NCBI RefSeq assembly: GCF_007991635.1
Contig: NZ_BJYS01000005.1
Span: forward strand, 140,690 to 204,689
Length of the DNA: 64,000 nucleotides
Origin: Adhaeribacter aerolatus
Lineage (GTDB): Bacteria > Bacteroidota > Bacteroidia > Cytophagales > Hymenobacteraceae
Direction: 5' to 3'
Shown here: piece by piece, positions 41,373 to 50,652 of the stretch
Numbering within the stretch: the stretch's first letter is position 1
Layout of the letters: each line of letters opens with the position of its first letter
The notes under the pieces: model-generated
The model's database searches: none
What the model saw: only the letters and a program-made list of their open reading frames with translations
Told to the model about the DNA's origin: nothing
Made by a program: the position numbers and the translations under genes

Positions 41373-42126
41373 CCTTTTAGATCAGAAACATACGCCTAAA
41401 AATACAACCGGACGGAAAGCCTTTGCCGTCCTTCTGGATCCAGACAACCTTGACGAAAAGGGTTGTCTGGATTTAATTCAGCGTTGCAACACCCACGCCG
41501 TAGATTATATATTAGTAGGCGGCAGCCTCGTAACGCAAACCAATCAAACCGCCTTAATCCGGCTCATTAAAAAGAATACGGCTATTCCGGTAATATTATT
41601 TCCGAGCAGCACCCTGCATATAGATGTGCAAGCCGATGGTATTCTGTTTCTATCGCTTATTTCGGGTCGCAATCCTGAGTTTTTAATTGGGCAACACGTT
41701 ATTGCCGCCCCCCTGCTTAAAGCCAGCAAGCTTAAAGTTATTCCTACGGGTTATATGCTGGTAGATTCGGGTCGGCAAACCACGGCATCTTACATGAGTG
41801 GCACCACTCCTTTGCCTTACGATAAGCCTGCTATTGCCGCCAGCACCGCTTTGGCTGGTGAGTTGCTGGGCTTACAGGTAATTTACCTCGATGCCGGTAG
41901 CGGCGCGCAATATCCAATTACGCCCGAAATGATTGCAGCTGTTAGGCAATCCATTAATATACCTTTAATCGTAGGTGGTGGCATAAATAACGTTCAAAAA
42001 GCGGCTGCGGCTTTAGCTGCTGGTGCTGATATTATTGTGGTAGGTAATCATATAGAAAATGACCCCATATTTATAGGTAAAATAGCTCAATTAGTGCGGG
42101 AGTATAATAATGAAATAGCGTTATAA
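41362..42126 (+). CDS. Geranylgeranylglyceryl/heptaprenylglyceryl phosphate synthase family protein
   Basis: A 254-residue TIM-barrel enzyme. The frame extends back to a TTG at 41305, but the ATG at 41362 gives a normal length, with 11 bases of overlap with the upstream gene. Motifs: FAVLLDPDN (21-29, Asp ligands for magnesium and glycerol-1-phosphate), DYILVGGSLVTQ, ILFPSS, PTGYMLVDSG, VIYLDAGSGAQ and IVGGGINN. The family joins a polyprenyl diphosphate to sn-glycerol-1-phosphate, the first ether-lipid step of archaea, and is known in some Bacteroidota. The prenyl length cannot be read safely. It is the last gene of the operon. Confidence 0.88.
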   Translation: MPFSLLDQKHTPKNTTGRKAFAVLLDPDNLDEKGCLDLIQRCNTHAVDYILVGGSLVTQTNQTALIRLIKKNTAIPVILFPSSTLHIDVQADGILFLSLISGRNPEFLIGQHVIAAPLLKASKLKVIPTGYMLVDSGRQTTASYMSGTTPLPYDKPAIAASTALAGELLGLQVIYLDAGSGAQYPITPEMIAAVRQSINIPLIVGGGINNVQKAAAALAAGADIIVVGNHIENDPIFIGKIAQLVREYNNEIAL

Positions 42127-42313
42127 TCAGCTATTTTAATGTTTTTACGTTCGTATCTATACAATATTAAAACTTGTATATATTTACTTTGTTTTCATCT
42201 GTCCGGAAAACCTGATATAATAATAAAGTCCTAAATATATATTTTTACTATTCATGCTTTAATTATATATTTTATTTGAAAAAAAAATATTTATTTTTTT
42301 TAGCTATGTAAAA

Positions 42314-42348
42314 CAAAAAGCCCCGGCCATAAGACCAGGGCTTTTTGT
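42314..42348. terminator. Bidirectional terminator between GGGPS and AraC genes
   Basis: CAAAAAGCCC and GGGCTTTTTG arms with a 15-nt loop, located between convergent genes. Confidence 0.75.
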
Positions 42349-42366
42349 TAATAAATTTCGCCTTTT

Positions 42367-43290
42367 CTATTCATTCATTGCCGACTCCCGGCGTCTCATC
42401 TTACCGGCCGGTATACCAAACATCATCTTAAAACGACGACAAAAGTAAGCGGTATCTTTGTACCCAACTTCTTTGCCAATTTCGCGGATGCTCTTTTTGG
42501 TAGTACGCAACAGGAATACGGCCCGCTCCATACGTTGATACTCGATATAATCCTGCGGATTAATACCGGTTAGCATTTTAAAATATTGCCCTACGTAATC
42601 TTCAGAAACGTTAGCAACATTCGATAATACTTTATTCGATAGGTCCCCGCCAATATTTTCTTTAATGTAGTTGAACAGGTCTATCAAACGCGGATCCTTA
42701 AAGTAAGTACTGTTGGTGGCCAACTGCTCCACAAACATTTTGTTCCGTAAGATGTAACGAACAATTTCTACTACAATATTCTCGGTGTAAATATTTATTA
42801 GGCGTTCTTTGCCCGGTAAATCCTGCATACTCTCCTCAATAACCTTGATTATCAGGTTAGCAAGTTTAGAATTTCCCGAAATTAAAAAAGCTGGCACATC
42901 CAGCGACGCAAAGAAGTTAACAGAATCAAACACTTTTGCTTCAAAGCTCACCAAACTATGGCTGTCATCCGCATCGCCGATTAAGTCTAATTCGTTGTTG
43001 CTCTTAAAGAATTTATCACGGTTGGTAATTAAATCGTCGTTCGAAATAGTACGCCCATCTAATTCGCCGTAATAAACTTTAGTGCTGCGCCCACCTGGAA
43101 TAAAGAGCATTTCGCCTTCTTCAACAACCTGTTGTTCATCGCCGAAAGCAATCATGCCTTTATGCAGTAATATAAGATTGTTCCCTACATCATAAAAGTT
43201 ACGCACCATAAATGGCTGTTGCAGAACTTGGTTCTTAGATTTGATATATCGTACGCCGAGCGACTCAATCACCTTATTGTAATCTTCCAT
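42367..43290 (-). CDS. AraC family transcriptional regulator
   Basis: A 307-residue regulator. The N-terminal ~130 residues look like a cupin-type sensory domain (LILLHKGMIAFGDEQQVVEEGEMLFIPGGRSTKVY). The C-terminal AraC HTH pair lies at about 205-303: LSNKVLSNVANVSEDYVGQYFKMLTG, then RTTKKSIREIGKEVGYKDTAYFCRRFKMMFG, ending in the basic GKMRRRES tail. The ligand is unknown. It is monocistronic between an acyl-CoA dehydrogenase gene and the convergent GGGPS operon. Regulators of this type in Cytophagales are highly conserved, suggesting a core rather than accessory role. Confidence 0.88.
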   Translation of the reverse strand: MEDYNKVIESLGVRYIKSKNQVLQQPFMVRNFYDVGNNLILLHKGMIAFGDEQQVVEEGEMLFIPGGRSTKVYYGELDGRTISNDDLITNRDKFFKSNNELDLIGDADDSHSLVSFEAKVFDSVNFFASLDVPAFLISGNSKLANLIIKVIEESMQDLPGKERLINIYTENIVVEIVRYILRNKMFVEQLATNSTYFKDPRLIDLFNYIKENIGGDLSNKVLSNVANVSEDYVGQYFKMLTGINPQDYIEYQRMERAVFLLRTTKKSIREIGKEVGYKDTAYFCRRFKMMFGIPAGKMRRRESAMNE

Positions 43291-43449
43291 GATGTTTTAA
43301 ATTTATTTTTTTCCCTTAAAGTTATATTTTTCGATGTAAAGCTACCACAATTCTTTTAATAATTCAAATTAAATTGAAGAATTTTCACAATAGCGAGTTT
43401 TTACACCTAATTTACAGTTAACAGAATACTCCAACATCCCAAATTTTTC

Positions 43450-44589
43450 TTATTTTAAAATTTCTCTCGAAATTACAATTTTCTGAATTTCAGAGGTTCC
43501 TTCGTAAATTTGGGTTATTTTGGCATCGCGCATTAACCTTTCTACGTGGTACTCTTTTACGAACCCGTAGCCGCCGTGTATCTGCACCGCTTCTATGGTA
43601 GTTTCCATAGCTACCCGGGATGCATAAAGCTTAGCCATAGCCCCAGATTTAGCGTAATCACGACCGGCATCTTTATCTGAAGCCGCCTGCAAACATAACA
43701 AACGGGCTGCCTCAATGTTTGTAACCATTTCGGCTAATTTAAACTGAATTGCCTGGTGCTGAGCTATTTCTACGCCAAAGGTTTTACGCTGCTTGGCATA
43801 GTTAAGCGCTAGTTCATACGCGCCCGAGGCAATACCCAGGGCCTGCGAGGCAATGCCAATCCGGCCGCCATTTAGCACACTCATAGCAAATTTAAACCCA
43901 AAGCCATCTTCGCCTATCCGGTTCTCCTTCGGCACCTTCACATCCGTAAACATTAACGAATGTGTATCGGAGCCGCGTATACCCATTTTATTTTCTTTTG
44001 GTCCGATTTCAAATCCTGGCATGTCGCGCTCCACAATCAGGGCGTTAATTCCTTTATGCCTCAGTTCGGGATGCGTTTGAGCAATAACCAGGTAAACCGA
44101 AGCCGTGCTACCGTTGGTAATCCAGTTTTTGGTGCCATTCAGTAAGTAATAATCGCCTTTATCTTCGGCGGTGGTGCGCTGCATGGTCGCATCCGAACCG
44201 GCTTCGGGCTCCGACAAACAGAAGGCCCCGATTATCTCCCCGGCCGCCAAACGGGTTAAATATTTCTGCTTTTGGGCTTCGGTACCGTATTTCTCCAGGC
44301 CCCAGCACACCAGCGAATTATTAACCGACATAACCACCGAAGCCGAAGCATCTACTTTAGATATTTCTTCCATAGCCAGCACATAAGAAACGGTATCCAT
44401 GCCGCCGCCATTGTATTCCGGACTCACCATCATGCCTAAAAAGCCCAACTCTCCCATTTTTTTTATTTCTTCCGCCGGAAACTTCTGGTGTTCGTCGCGT
44501 TCTATTACACCCGGCAGCAACTCAGTTTGGGCAAAATCACGGGCTGCTTCCTGTACTGCCAAATGTTCTTCCGTAAGCTCGAAATTCAT
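43450..44589 (-). CDS. Acyl-CoA dehydrogenase (short-chain type)
   Basis: A 379-residue flavoenzyme that oxidises acyl-CoA to enoyl-CoA and hands electrons to ETF. The catalytic Glu is E363 in IYEGTSEIQK. Family signatures: GAFCLSEPEAGSDA (about 121-134), NGTKNWITNG and GGRIGIASQALGIASGAYELA, HGGYGFVKEY. Sequence and length fit butyryl-CoA or short/branched-chain dehydrogenases. It may feed the Fe-S module at 31548 through ETF and quinone, but nothing adjacent confirms this. Starts at ATG 44589. Confidence 0.92.
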   Translation of the reverse strand: MNFELTEEHLAVQEAARDFAQTELLPGVIERDEHQKFPAEEIKKMGELGFLGMMVSPEYNGGGMDTVSYVLAMEEISKVDASASVVMSVNNSLVCWGLEKYGTEAQKQKYLTRLAAGEIIGAFCLSEPEAGSDATMQRTTAEDKGDYYLLNGTKNWITNGSTASVYLVIAQTHPELRHKGINALIVERDMPGFEIGPKENKMGIRGSDTHSLMFTDVKVPKENRIGEDGFGFKFAMSVLNGGRIGIASQALGIASGAYELALNYAKQRKTFGVEIAQHQAIQFKLAEMVTNIEAARLLCLQAASDKDAGRDYAKSGAMAKLYASRVAMETTIEAVQIHGGYGFVKEYHVERLMRDAKITQIYEGTSEIQKIVISREILK

Positions 44590-44708
44590 AGGACTCTCTA
44601 TATTTAGGTAGACGTTAAGTTAAGTGCCTGAAATTTAGCAAAGTAAATATTAGTATGCAAGCATACCATTAAAACGCTTACGTATAGCTTAAAGTACACT
44701 ATATTCAC

Positions 44709-44746
44709 AAAAAAGCGCTGCATCCGATATTATTCAGATGCAGCGC
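44709..44746 (-). terminator. Terminator of the pan-hldE2 operon
   Basis: GCGCTGCATC and GATGCAGCGC arms with a 12-nt loop, read on the minus strand into six Ts. It is located 32 bases after the zinc peptidase stop. Confidence 0.8.
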
Positions 44747-44777
44747 CTGTTAAGTTTTATTTAATTGGTAAAGGTTA

Positions 44778-45464
44778 TTATTCGCGCCGGCCGCCACCCA
44801 GTAATAAAGAGGCATAGTACAGCAAAGATGCCAATGAACCAAGCGCTGCCACTACGTACGTCATAGCCGCCCACTTAAGCGAATCTTTCGCCATAGCATG
44901 CTCCTGGGTGGTTACAATACCGCGGGTATCCATCCAGGCCAGTGCCCGGCGGCTGGCATCAAACTCAACCGGTAAGGTAATAAAGCTAAACAAAGTAGTT
45001 AAGGCAAACAAAGCCACCCCAATTGCCAAAGGAATCAGCGTAGTCTGAATCATAATAATACCAATCAGCAGTATCCATTGCATGTACCGCGAAGCCACAC
45101 TCAGCGCCGGCACCATGGCCGACCGGAATTTAAGCATGCTGTAAGCTGTAGCGTGCTGTACGGCGTGACCACATTCGTGGGCCGCTACGGCTGCCGCAGC
45201 AGCACTCCGCGAAGCGTAAACCCCTTCACTCAGGTTAACTGTTTTGTTCGTTGGGTCATAATGGTCAGTCAGCATACCTTCGGTAGAAATAACCCGCACG
45301 TCGGTAATATTATTGTCGGCCAACATCATTTCGGCCACTTCTCTACCACTTAAACCCGAGCGCAAACCTATTTCGGAATATTTCCGGAATTTACTTTTTA
45401 GTGTCCAACTCACCGCCATGCTCGCCAGCATGAAGATGATCATAATTATATATATACCACCCAT
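44778..45464 (-). CDS. Neutral zinc metallopeptidase, YugP-like
   Basis: A 228-residue membrane protein. One N-terminal membrane helix (about 2-21), then the zinc motif HECGH (96-100) in VAAHECGHAVQH, then two or three hydrophobic helices (about 128-165 and 200-220). This is the YugP/PF04298 family, membrane metallopeptidases of undefined substrate. The conserved YDP-NKTVNLSEGVY segment before the motif is present. It is the last gene of the minus-strand run panC, panD, flippase, hldE2, peptidase, 20 bases after hldE2. A terminator follows. Confidence 0.88.
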   Translation of the reverse strand: MGGIYIIMIIFMLASMAVSWTLKSKFRKYSEIGLRSGLSGREVAEMMLADNNITDVRVISTEGMLTDHYDPTNKTVNLSEGVYASRSAAAAAVAAHECGHAVQHATAYSMLKFRSAMVPALSVASRYMQWILLIGIIMIQTTLIPLAIGVALFALTTLFSFITLPVEFDASRRALAWMDTRGIVTTQEHAMAKDSLKWAAMTYVVAALGSLASLLYYASLLLGGGRRE

Positions 45465-45484
45465 TTTCTTTTATCCTTATTTAA

Positions 45485-45961
45485 TTATCGTCTTATTTTA
45501 TCTACTATTCCTGATGTTGAATACCCTTTTACGAGCGGAATGGTTTTAACTTCGCCGCCATTTTGTAAAACGATGTCATGGCCCACTATATTTTCAAGGG
45601 CGTAATCATCTCCTTTTACCAATATATCGGGCATTACCGCTTTAATAAGCTCGTAAGGCGTTTCTTCATCAAATAATACTACGGTGTCTACAAACAATAA
45701 GGATGCCATAATACGGGCACGTGACATTTCGTCTTGCAAGGGTCTTTCGGGGCCTTTTAAGCGGCTTACCGAGGCATCGGTATTAACGGCCACCAGCAAT
45801 TTGTCACCCAATTGCTTTGCTTTTTCTAAATAATCAATGTGCCCCAGGTGCAGCAAATCAAAGCAGCCGTTGGTAAAAACCACGCACAGCCCTTGAGCCT
45901 TCCAATCGTTTACCTGCTGCACCAGTTCAGAACGGGTCAATATTTTATCGATGGATTTCAT
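45485..45961 (-). CDS. D-glycero-beta-D-manno-heptose 1-phosphate adenylyltransferase (RfaE2/HldE C-domain)
   Basis: A 158-residue nucleotidyltransferase. The motif TNGCFDLLHLGHIDYLE (30-46) contains the HxGH of the cytidylyltransferase fold; further marks are VAVNTDASVSRLKG, PDILVKGDDY and STSGIVDKI. It activates heptose-1-phosphate as ADP-heptose for LPS core synthesis. The open frame extends to a TTG at 45976, but ATG 45961 begins the conserved part and is chosen. It overlaps the upstream flippase gene by 17 bases. It is the stand-alone form (HldE has an additional kinase domain in enterobacteria). Confidence 0.9.
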   Translation of the reverse strand: MKSIDKILTRSELVQQVNDWKAQGLCVVFTNGCFDLLHLGHIDYLEKAKQLGDKLLVAVNTDASVSRLKGPERPLQDEMSRARIMASLLFVDTVVLFDEETPYELIKAVMPDILVKGDDYALENIVGHDIVLQNGGEVKTIPLVKGYSTSGIVDKIRR

Positions 45962-46997
45962 TGGGCGTGGCAACAATATTTATAACAGTATTGGGGTTAT
46001 TCTTTTTTGATAAGCTAATAATGAAACTAATACCACCCAGCAACACGACCATCAGGGTTTGGGAAGTATGATTAATAAGGGCAAAGGCCATTCCGGCTTC
46101 CTTGGCTACGCCGTATAACAGCAACGTATTAGTCACCATCATGTGGAACACGCCAATACCGCCCTGCACCGGCACACTCATGCCTAAGCTACCAATAACC
46201 AACACCGCAAAAGCCGCCATCGGGCTTAACCCAGCCGTAGCGGGCAAGGCAAAAAAGGACAAGTAACCCATCAGGTAATAAGTAAGCCAGACAAACAAAG
46301 TGTGCGCAATAAAAACCGGTTTGTTATCTAATTTGGCAATGCTAAATATACCGTTCAGAAAACCTCTTACCAACGCTTCTACTTTAAGGTAAAACTTGTT
46401 TTGCCGCAGGCTATTCAAGAAAAATACCAGTGTAATTATTAAAGCTAACCCTCCTACTACAAACAATCCTACTACCACATAAATAAGGGTACTATTCTGC
46501 TGCACGGAGTTATAGCGGTCGGTAAGTAAACCCAGAAAATACGTGTGCAAGCGGTCGAACTCCACCATAAAGGCAATTCCCATCAGCGATAAAAGCATGA
46601 CCATATCTATTAACCTCTCGGTAATTACGGTGCCAAACGAAGCCTGAATTGGAATATCGCTACTTCTTTTAAGAATCGAACACCGGAATACTTCGCCCAT
46701 GCGGGGCAAAACCAAATTAGCCAGGTACCCAATCATCATGGCGTGGTAAGTATTAGTAAAAGTTACTTTTGGGTTTATTGGCTGTAGTTGCATTTTCCAG
46801 CGGTAAGCCCGGCTCAGAAAACCCGACAGAGCAATAGTAAGCGATAATCCCAGCCAGTAAAAATTAGTCTGATATAATTGCGCCCGGAGCAAATCAAAGT
46901 TTATACCTTTTAGGGCATACCACATTAAAAAAACCGACAGGCTTAAAACCACTACATACTTAACAATATCCAGCAGTTTTTTTAGTAGTGGGCTCAT
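45945..46997 (-). CDS. Flippase-like domain membrane protein (lysylphosphatidylglycerol synthase TM family)
   Basis: A 350-residue polytopic protein with about eight membrane helices (for example 15-30, 45-62, 80-100, 125-145, 165-190, 230-250, 258-285 and 295-330). It matches the UPF0104/PF03706 type: [26 protein letters not shown] and [18 protein letters not shown]. These proteins are thought to flip or transport lipid-linked molecules, and in this operon LPS heptose or pantothenate-related lipids are possible. Its start overlaps panD by four bases (ATGA). The C-terminal tail overlaps the hldE2 start. Confidence 0.83.
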   Translation of the reverse strand: MSPLLKKLLDIVKYVVVLSLSVFLMWYALKGINFDLLRAQLYQTNFYWLGLSLTIALSGFLSRAYRWKMQLQPINPKVTFTNTYHAMMIGYLANLVLPRMGEVFRCSILKRSSDIPIQASFGTVITERLIDMVMLLSLMGIAFMVEFDRLHTYFLGLLTDRYNSVQQNSTLIYVVVGLFVVGGLALIITLVFFLNSLRQNKFYLKVEALVRGFLNGIFSIAKLDNKPVFIAHTLFVWLTYYLMGYLSFFALPATAGLSPMAAFAVLVIGSLGMSVPVQGGIGVFHMMVTNTLLLYGVAKEAGMAFALINHTSQTLMVVLLGGISFIISLSKKNNPNTVINIVATPNEIHR

Positions 46998-47341
46998 ACT
47001 AATCGGTTATGCTGATCGGGAAATACCAGGGTGGGCTGGTGTTCTTTGGCTTTACTGAATTCTATCTGGCAGTAAGAGAATATTATCACCACATCGCCCA
47101 CCTGTACTTTGCGGGCCGCCGGGCCGTTGAGGCAAATAGTACCCGTACCGCGCGCTCCTTTTATTACGTACGTTTCAAAACGCTCCCCATTATTTATATT
47201 TACAATGGTAACTTTCTCGTTTTCCACCATATTGGCGGCATCAATCAGGTCTTCGTCAATCGTTACGCTTCCCACATAATGCAGCTCCGCCTGTGTAACT
47301 TTTACTCGGTGTATTTTAGATTTTAAAACCTCAATTAACAT
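46994..47341 (-). CDS. panD: Aspartate 1-decarboxylase PanD
   Basis: A 115-residue proenzyme. It cleaves itself between G24 and S25 (HYVGSVTID) to form the pyruvoyl cofactor, and decarboxylates aspartate to beta-alanine for pantothenate. The conserved [11 protein letters not shown] (52-62) and [19 protein letters not shown] segments are present. It follows panC by 89 bases on the same strand and overlaps the flippase start by four bases, so beta-alanine and pantothenate synthesis are co-expressed. Confidence 0.95.
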   Translation of the reverse strand: MLIEVLKSKIHRVKVTQAELHYVGSVTIDEDLIDAANMVENEKVTIVNINNGERFETYVIKGARGTGTICLNGPAARKVQVGDVVIIFSYCQIEFSKAKEHQPTLVFPDQHNRLV

Positions 47342-47430
47342 GTGCTTCTATTAAAATAAAACACAAAGGTAGCTAATTTTACATTAGATTATGCGCCTGT
47401 AACAGGCTCCTAACTAAAACTGCTACGGCA

Positions 47431-48276
47431 TCAGGCATCAATAACCAGGTTATCAATCAGGCGCACTTCGCCTACAAAAGCCGCAATACATAAAGCAATA
47501 TTTTTCTTGTTTTCGAGGTTATGTAACGGTTGCAGGGTCTGGCTATCGGCAATTTCAAAATATTCGAGGCGGATGATTTCGTAGGGACTTAAATATTCCT
47601 GAACAGTTGCTTTGACCTCTGCCACCGATTGCTGCGCCAGGCTTTGTGCGGCTAACTGGAGCGCTTTGTACAAATGCGTAGCTACCTGCCGCTCGGCCAT
47701 CGAAAGCCGGTGGTTGCGCGACGACATCGCTAATCCGTCCGGTTCCCGCACAATGGGGTGGCGCACCAGTTCCAGGTCGAAGCTTAAATCCGTTACCAGG
47801 CGGTTAATAATAGCAAACTGCTGCAAATCTTTCTGCCCAAAGTAGGCTTTGTGGGGCTTAACCAAATGAAATAATTTGCTTACTACTGCCGCTACCCCGG
47901 TGAAATGGCCGGGCCGGAACTGGCCTTCCATTACGGTTTCCAGGGTGCCAAAATCAAATTTTAATCCCAAGGCTTCAGTATACATTTCGGCCACTTCGGG
48001 GGCAAACAACACCTCGCAATTATTCTGCGCTAAAACGGCCGCATCGGCTTCCAGCAAACGCGGGTATAATTTAAAATCTTCGGCATTATTAAACTGCGTG
48101 GGATTCACAAAAATACTGCAAACAGTAACATCGTTTTCTCGGGTCGCCGTCCGCAATAATTGCAGATGACCTTCGTGCAAAGCACCCATGGTAGGTACAA
48201 ATCCGATGGTTTTACCGGAACTACGAATCTGTTCGGTTTGTTTCTTTATAGCAGCTGCGGTAGAAATTATTTGCAT
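47431..48276 (-). CDS. panC: Pantothenate synthetase PanC
   Basis: A 281-residue ATP-dependent ligase joining pantoate and beta-alanine. Motifs: FVPTMGALHEGHLQLLR (25-41, HxGH-type ATP site), VCSIFVNPTQFN, YFGQKDLQQFAII (about 145-157) and MSSRNHRLS (KMSKS-like loop, about 183-191). Starts at ATG 48276; the divergent promoter region with the glycogen-synthase-like gene lies upstream. First gene of the panC-panD-flippase-hldE2-peptidase operon. Confidence 0.95.
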   Translation of the reverse strand: MQIISTAAAIKKQTEQIRSSGKTIGFVPTMGALHEGHLQLLRTATRENDVTVCSIFVNPTQFNNAEDFKLYPRLLEADAAVLAQNNCEVLFAPEVAEMYTEALGLKFDFGTLETVMEGQFRPGHFTGVAAVVSKLFHLVKPHKAYFGQKDLQQFAIINRLVTDLSFDLELVRHPIVREPDGLAMSSRNHRLSMAERQVATHLYKALQLAAQSLAQQSVAEVKATVQEYLSPYEIIRLEYFEIADSQTLQPLHNLENKKNIALCIAAFVGEVRLIDNLVIDA

Positions 48277-48334
48277 GTAAATGGTTTAAAATTAAACATT
48301 AAAGGGCCTAAAAGGTATATTTTACCGAATAAAA

Positions 48335-48365
48335 TTGAAAGTATGATAAAAAATATGTAATTTTG
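48335..48365 (+). promoter_or_regulatory. Promoter of the glycogen-synthase-like operon
   Basis: TTG (48335-48337), 20-nt spacer, TAATTTTG (48358-48365), fitting TTG-N17-23-TAnnTTTG, with the ATG at 48411. Confidence 0.65.
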
Positions 48366-48410
48366 TGCTGCCGAATTTTGTGCCTTATCTAAACCTTACT
48401 TTTCAAGTCT

Positions 48411-49223
48411 ATGTCTAAACTTAGAATCTTATACGCTGCCACCGAAATCAATCCTTTCTTACAAACCACAAAAGTAGCGGAATTCCTGAGAATGCTGCCC
48501 CAGGCCATGCAGGAAAGAGGCATGGAAATACGGATTTTTGTCCCGCGTTTTGGTTTGATTAACGAAAGAAAGAATCGGTTGCACGAAGTAGTAAGACTAT
48601 CCGGAATAAATATTGCGGTGGGCGAAGAAGAAAAACCGCTTATTATTAAGGTGGCCTCTATTCCAAATGCCAAACTTCAGGTATATTTTATCGACAACGA
48701 AGACTATTTTCACCGCAAGTCCGTTCTGGTAGACAAAGACAATAAATTCCATGCGGATAACGACGAGCGGGCCATCTTTTTCTGCAAAGGCGTGCTGGAA
48801 ACGGTAAAAAAATTAGGCTGGCAACCCGATATTGTACATTGCAACGACTGGATGACCGGTCTGATTCCGATGTACCTGAAAACAACTTATAAAAAAGATC
48901 CGATTTTTAAAGATGCCAAGTCTATCTTTACGGTTTACAACAACAAGTTCGACCATAAATTTGATGGCGACCTGCTGGAAAAAGTAAAAATGCTGGATAT
49001 TGAAGACAGCATGCTTACCGGTCTGCAATCGGCCGACTTTGAAGGTTTTGTAAAAGTAGGTATGGAATATGCTGATATGGTAGTGAAATCACACGAAGAT
49101 GGTTTCTGCGACAATATCAACGCTTTGTTTACCGATTTTACCAAAGCCCGCGAGGTTAGCGCTGATACGGACGAAAACTTTTTAGATTCTTACTACAACC
49201 TTTACAATGAATTGGCCAACTAG
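48411..49223 (+). CDS. Glycogen/starch synthase N-domain-like protein (half-length)
   Basis: A 270-residue protein equivalent to the N-terminal GT-B domain of GlgA (LRILYAATEINPFLQTTKVAEF, MEIRIFVPRFGLINERKNRL, DIVHCNDWMTGLIPMYLK, SIFTVYNNKFDHKFDGDLL). Normal GlgA is about 470-490 residues with a second GT-B domain; that half is missing. The ADP-glucose-contacting KxGGL motif is replaced by TTKVA. It is therefore not a typical glycogen synthase and may be a regulatory or non-catalytic relative. In Bacteroidota this half-length form is widespread. It overlaps the DUF4270 gene by 17 bases. Confidence 0.83.
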   Translation: MSKLRILYAATEINPFLQTTKVAEFLRMLPQAMQERGMEIRIFVPRFGLINERKNRLHEVVRLSGINIAVGEEEKPLIIKVASIPNAKLQVYFIDNEDYFHRKSVLVDKDNKFHADNDERAIFFCKGVLETVKKLGWQPDIVHCNDWMTGLIPMYLKTTYKKDPIFKDAKSIFTVYNNKFDHKFDGDLLEKVKMLDIEDSMLTGLQSADFEGFVKVGMEYADMVVKSHEDGFCDNINALFTDFTKAREVSADTDENFLDSYYNLYNELAN

Positions 49224-50583
49224 GACCGCTTTCTTTTTTACATTTTCTCTATTTGCCTTTTTTTCTTGTGAAGAACCCGGTGAAATTGGTTTAGATATTG
49301 ATAATACTAAATTAGGGACTGCTTTTACTGATACCCTAACGGTAAAAGCATCTACTATTTTAGCCGCCGACTCTATTGTAGCCCGCAACCGGGGTTACCT
49401 CTTAACCGGTAGTTTTTCTAATGCGAATTTTGGTACTGTCTCGGCCAAATCGTTTCTGGAAGTTGGCATTACTTCGGGGGCTGCTTTCGAAGATGCTGCC
49501 AATGCCCGTATCGACTCTACGGTGCTGGTGCTCGATTACAACGAATCTTTTGGCGATACTACTCAGAACCTGACAGTTAATGTGCATAAGCTGCAGCAAG
49601 GCTTCCGCGATGATGTTACGTACTTTATTAACAGCACTTTGCCGCACGAGTCAGCGGTAATTGGGTCGGCCACCTTTAAGCCCACTCCCCGCAAAACCAT
49701 CCGGAAAGTATTAACCAATACTACCGTGAATGCCTCTATTCCGGTGCGCATTCGCCTGACACCCGCTTTTGGTGCCGAGATGCTGGCGCAAAGCGGCAAA
49801 ACAGCGCTCTCTAATCCCACCGAGTTCCTGAAGTTTTTACCGGGTATTGCGCTTACCGGCGGCAATAATGCCAAATCAGCCTTAGGTTTTACCTTTTCTG
49901 ATAGTACTTACTTTAAAATTTATTATACCGCCGGCAACAAAAAGCTGCAGTACAACTTTATTATCAGCAGTACCAACAACAGGTTTAGCCAACTCGCAGC
50001 TGATCGCAGTAATTCGCCGTTAGCAGTTTTGCAGAAGCCCGGCGATTCTATCTCGGCTGTTAATACCGGCAACACTGCTTTTATGCAGGAATCGGTTGGT
50101 ATTAAAACCAAGCTTACTTTTCCTTATTTAAATAAATTTAAGCAGGCCTTGGGCTCTGTAGCTATTAACCGTGCCGAACTGGTTATTCCGGTTAAATCTG
50201 CAGCGGCTTTTCCGCCATCGCCGTATCTATATTTATTCGAAACAAACAAAAGCAACCGGATTGTGCGGCAGAATGGGGTACCTGTTGGTGTTCCGGCCAA
50301 TGGTTCTAGCTTGGCAGGCTTTAGCCAGCCCGCCGCGGCGGCTTATAGCACCACTACCCAAACTTATACGGTAAATATTACCGCTTACCTGCAGGCAGTG
50401 CTTTATAATAGCCGCGTAAACGGCCGCCTGGTACAAAATCACGGCCTGATATTGTCGCCGGCTGCAACGGCCCAGCTAACCAGTTTAGAGGCATTGTCCA
50501 TGCAATCGTTAAACCAGACGTTAATAAACCTGGCACCTAATACCCCAATTAAGCTACGCGTTTACTATTCCACCAATCAATAA
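49207..50583 (+). CDS. DUF4270 family lipoprotein
   Basis: A 458-residue lipoprotein (lipobox AFFSC, Cys21, followed by EEPGEIGLD). The rest is beta-rich (for example STVLVLDYNESFGDTTQNLTVNVHKL, INRAELVIPVKS, YTVNITAYLQAVLYN) with no catalytic motif seen. DUF4270 is a Bacteroidota-specific family of outer-envelope proteins, function unknown. Its ATG lies 17 bases inside the upstream synthase-like gene, so the two are translationally linked, and glmS follows by 69 bases. Confidence 0.85.
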   Translation: MNWPTRTAFFFTFSLFAFFSCEEPGEIGLDIDNTKLGTAFTDTLTVKASTILAADSIVARNRGYLLTGSFSNANFGTVSAKSFLEVGITSGAAFEDAANARIDSTVLVLDYNESFGDTTQNLTVNVHKLQQGFRDDVTYFINSTLPHESAVIGSATFKPTPRKTIRKVLTNTTVNASIPVRIRLTPAFGAEMLAQSGKTALSNPTEFLKFLPGIALTGGNNAKSALGFTFSDSTYFKIYYTAGNKKLQYNFIISSTNNRFSQLAADRSNSPLAVLQKPGDSISAVNTGNTAFMQESVGIKTKLTFPYLNKFKQALGSVAINRAELVIPVKSAAAFPPSPYLYLFETNKSNRIVRQNGVPVGVPANGSSLAGFSQPAAAAYSTTTQTYTVNITAYLQAVLYNSRVNGRLVQNHGLILSPAATAQLTSLEALSMQSLNQTLINLAPNTPIKLRVYYSTNQ

Positions 50584-50652
50584 ATCACCCGGAGTTCTTA
50601 GACAATAAAACATTTATATTTCTAACCAAATATTCCATCTAACAAACTTGAT

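Noticed and set aside
45962..45976. TTG start for the heptose adenylyltransferase
   Set aside because: Adds five non-conserved residues and more overlap; ATG 45961 is chosen.
50584..50652. glmS ribozyme
   Set aside because: The 69-base gap before glmS is too short and shows no such fold.
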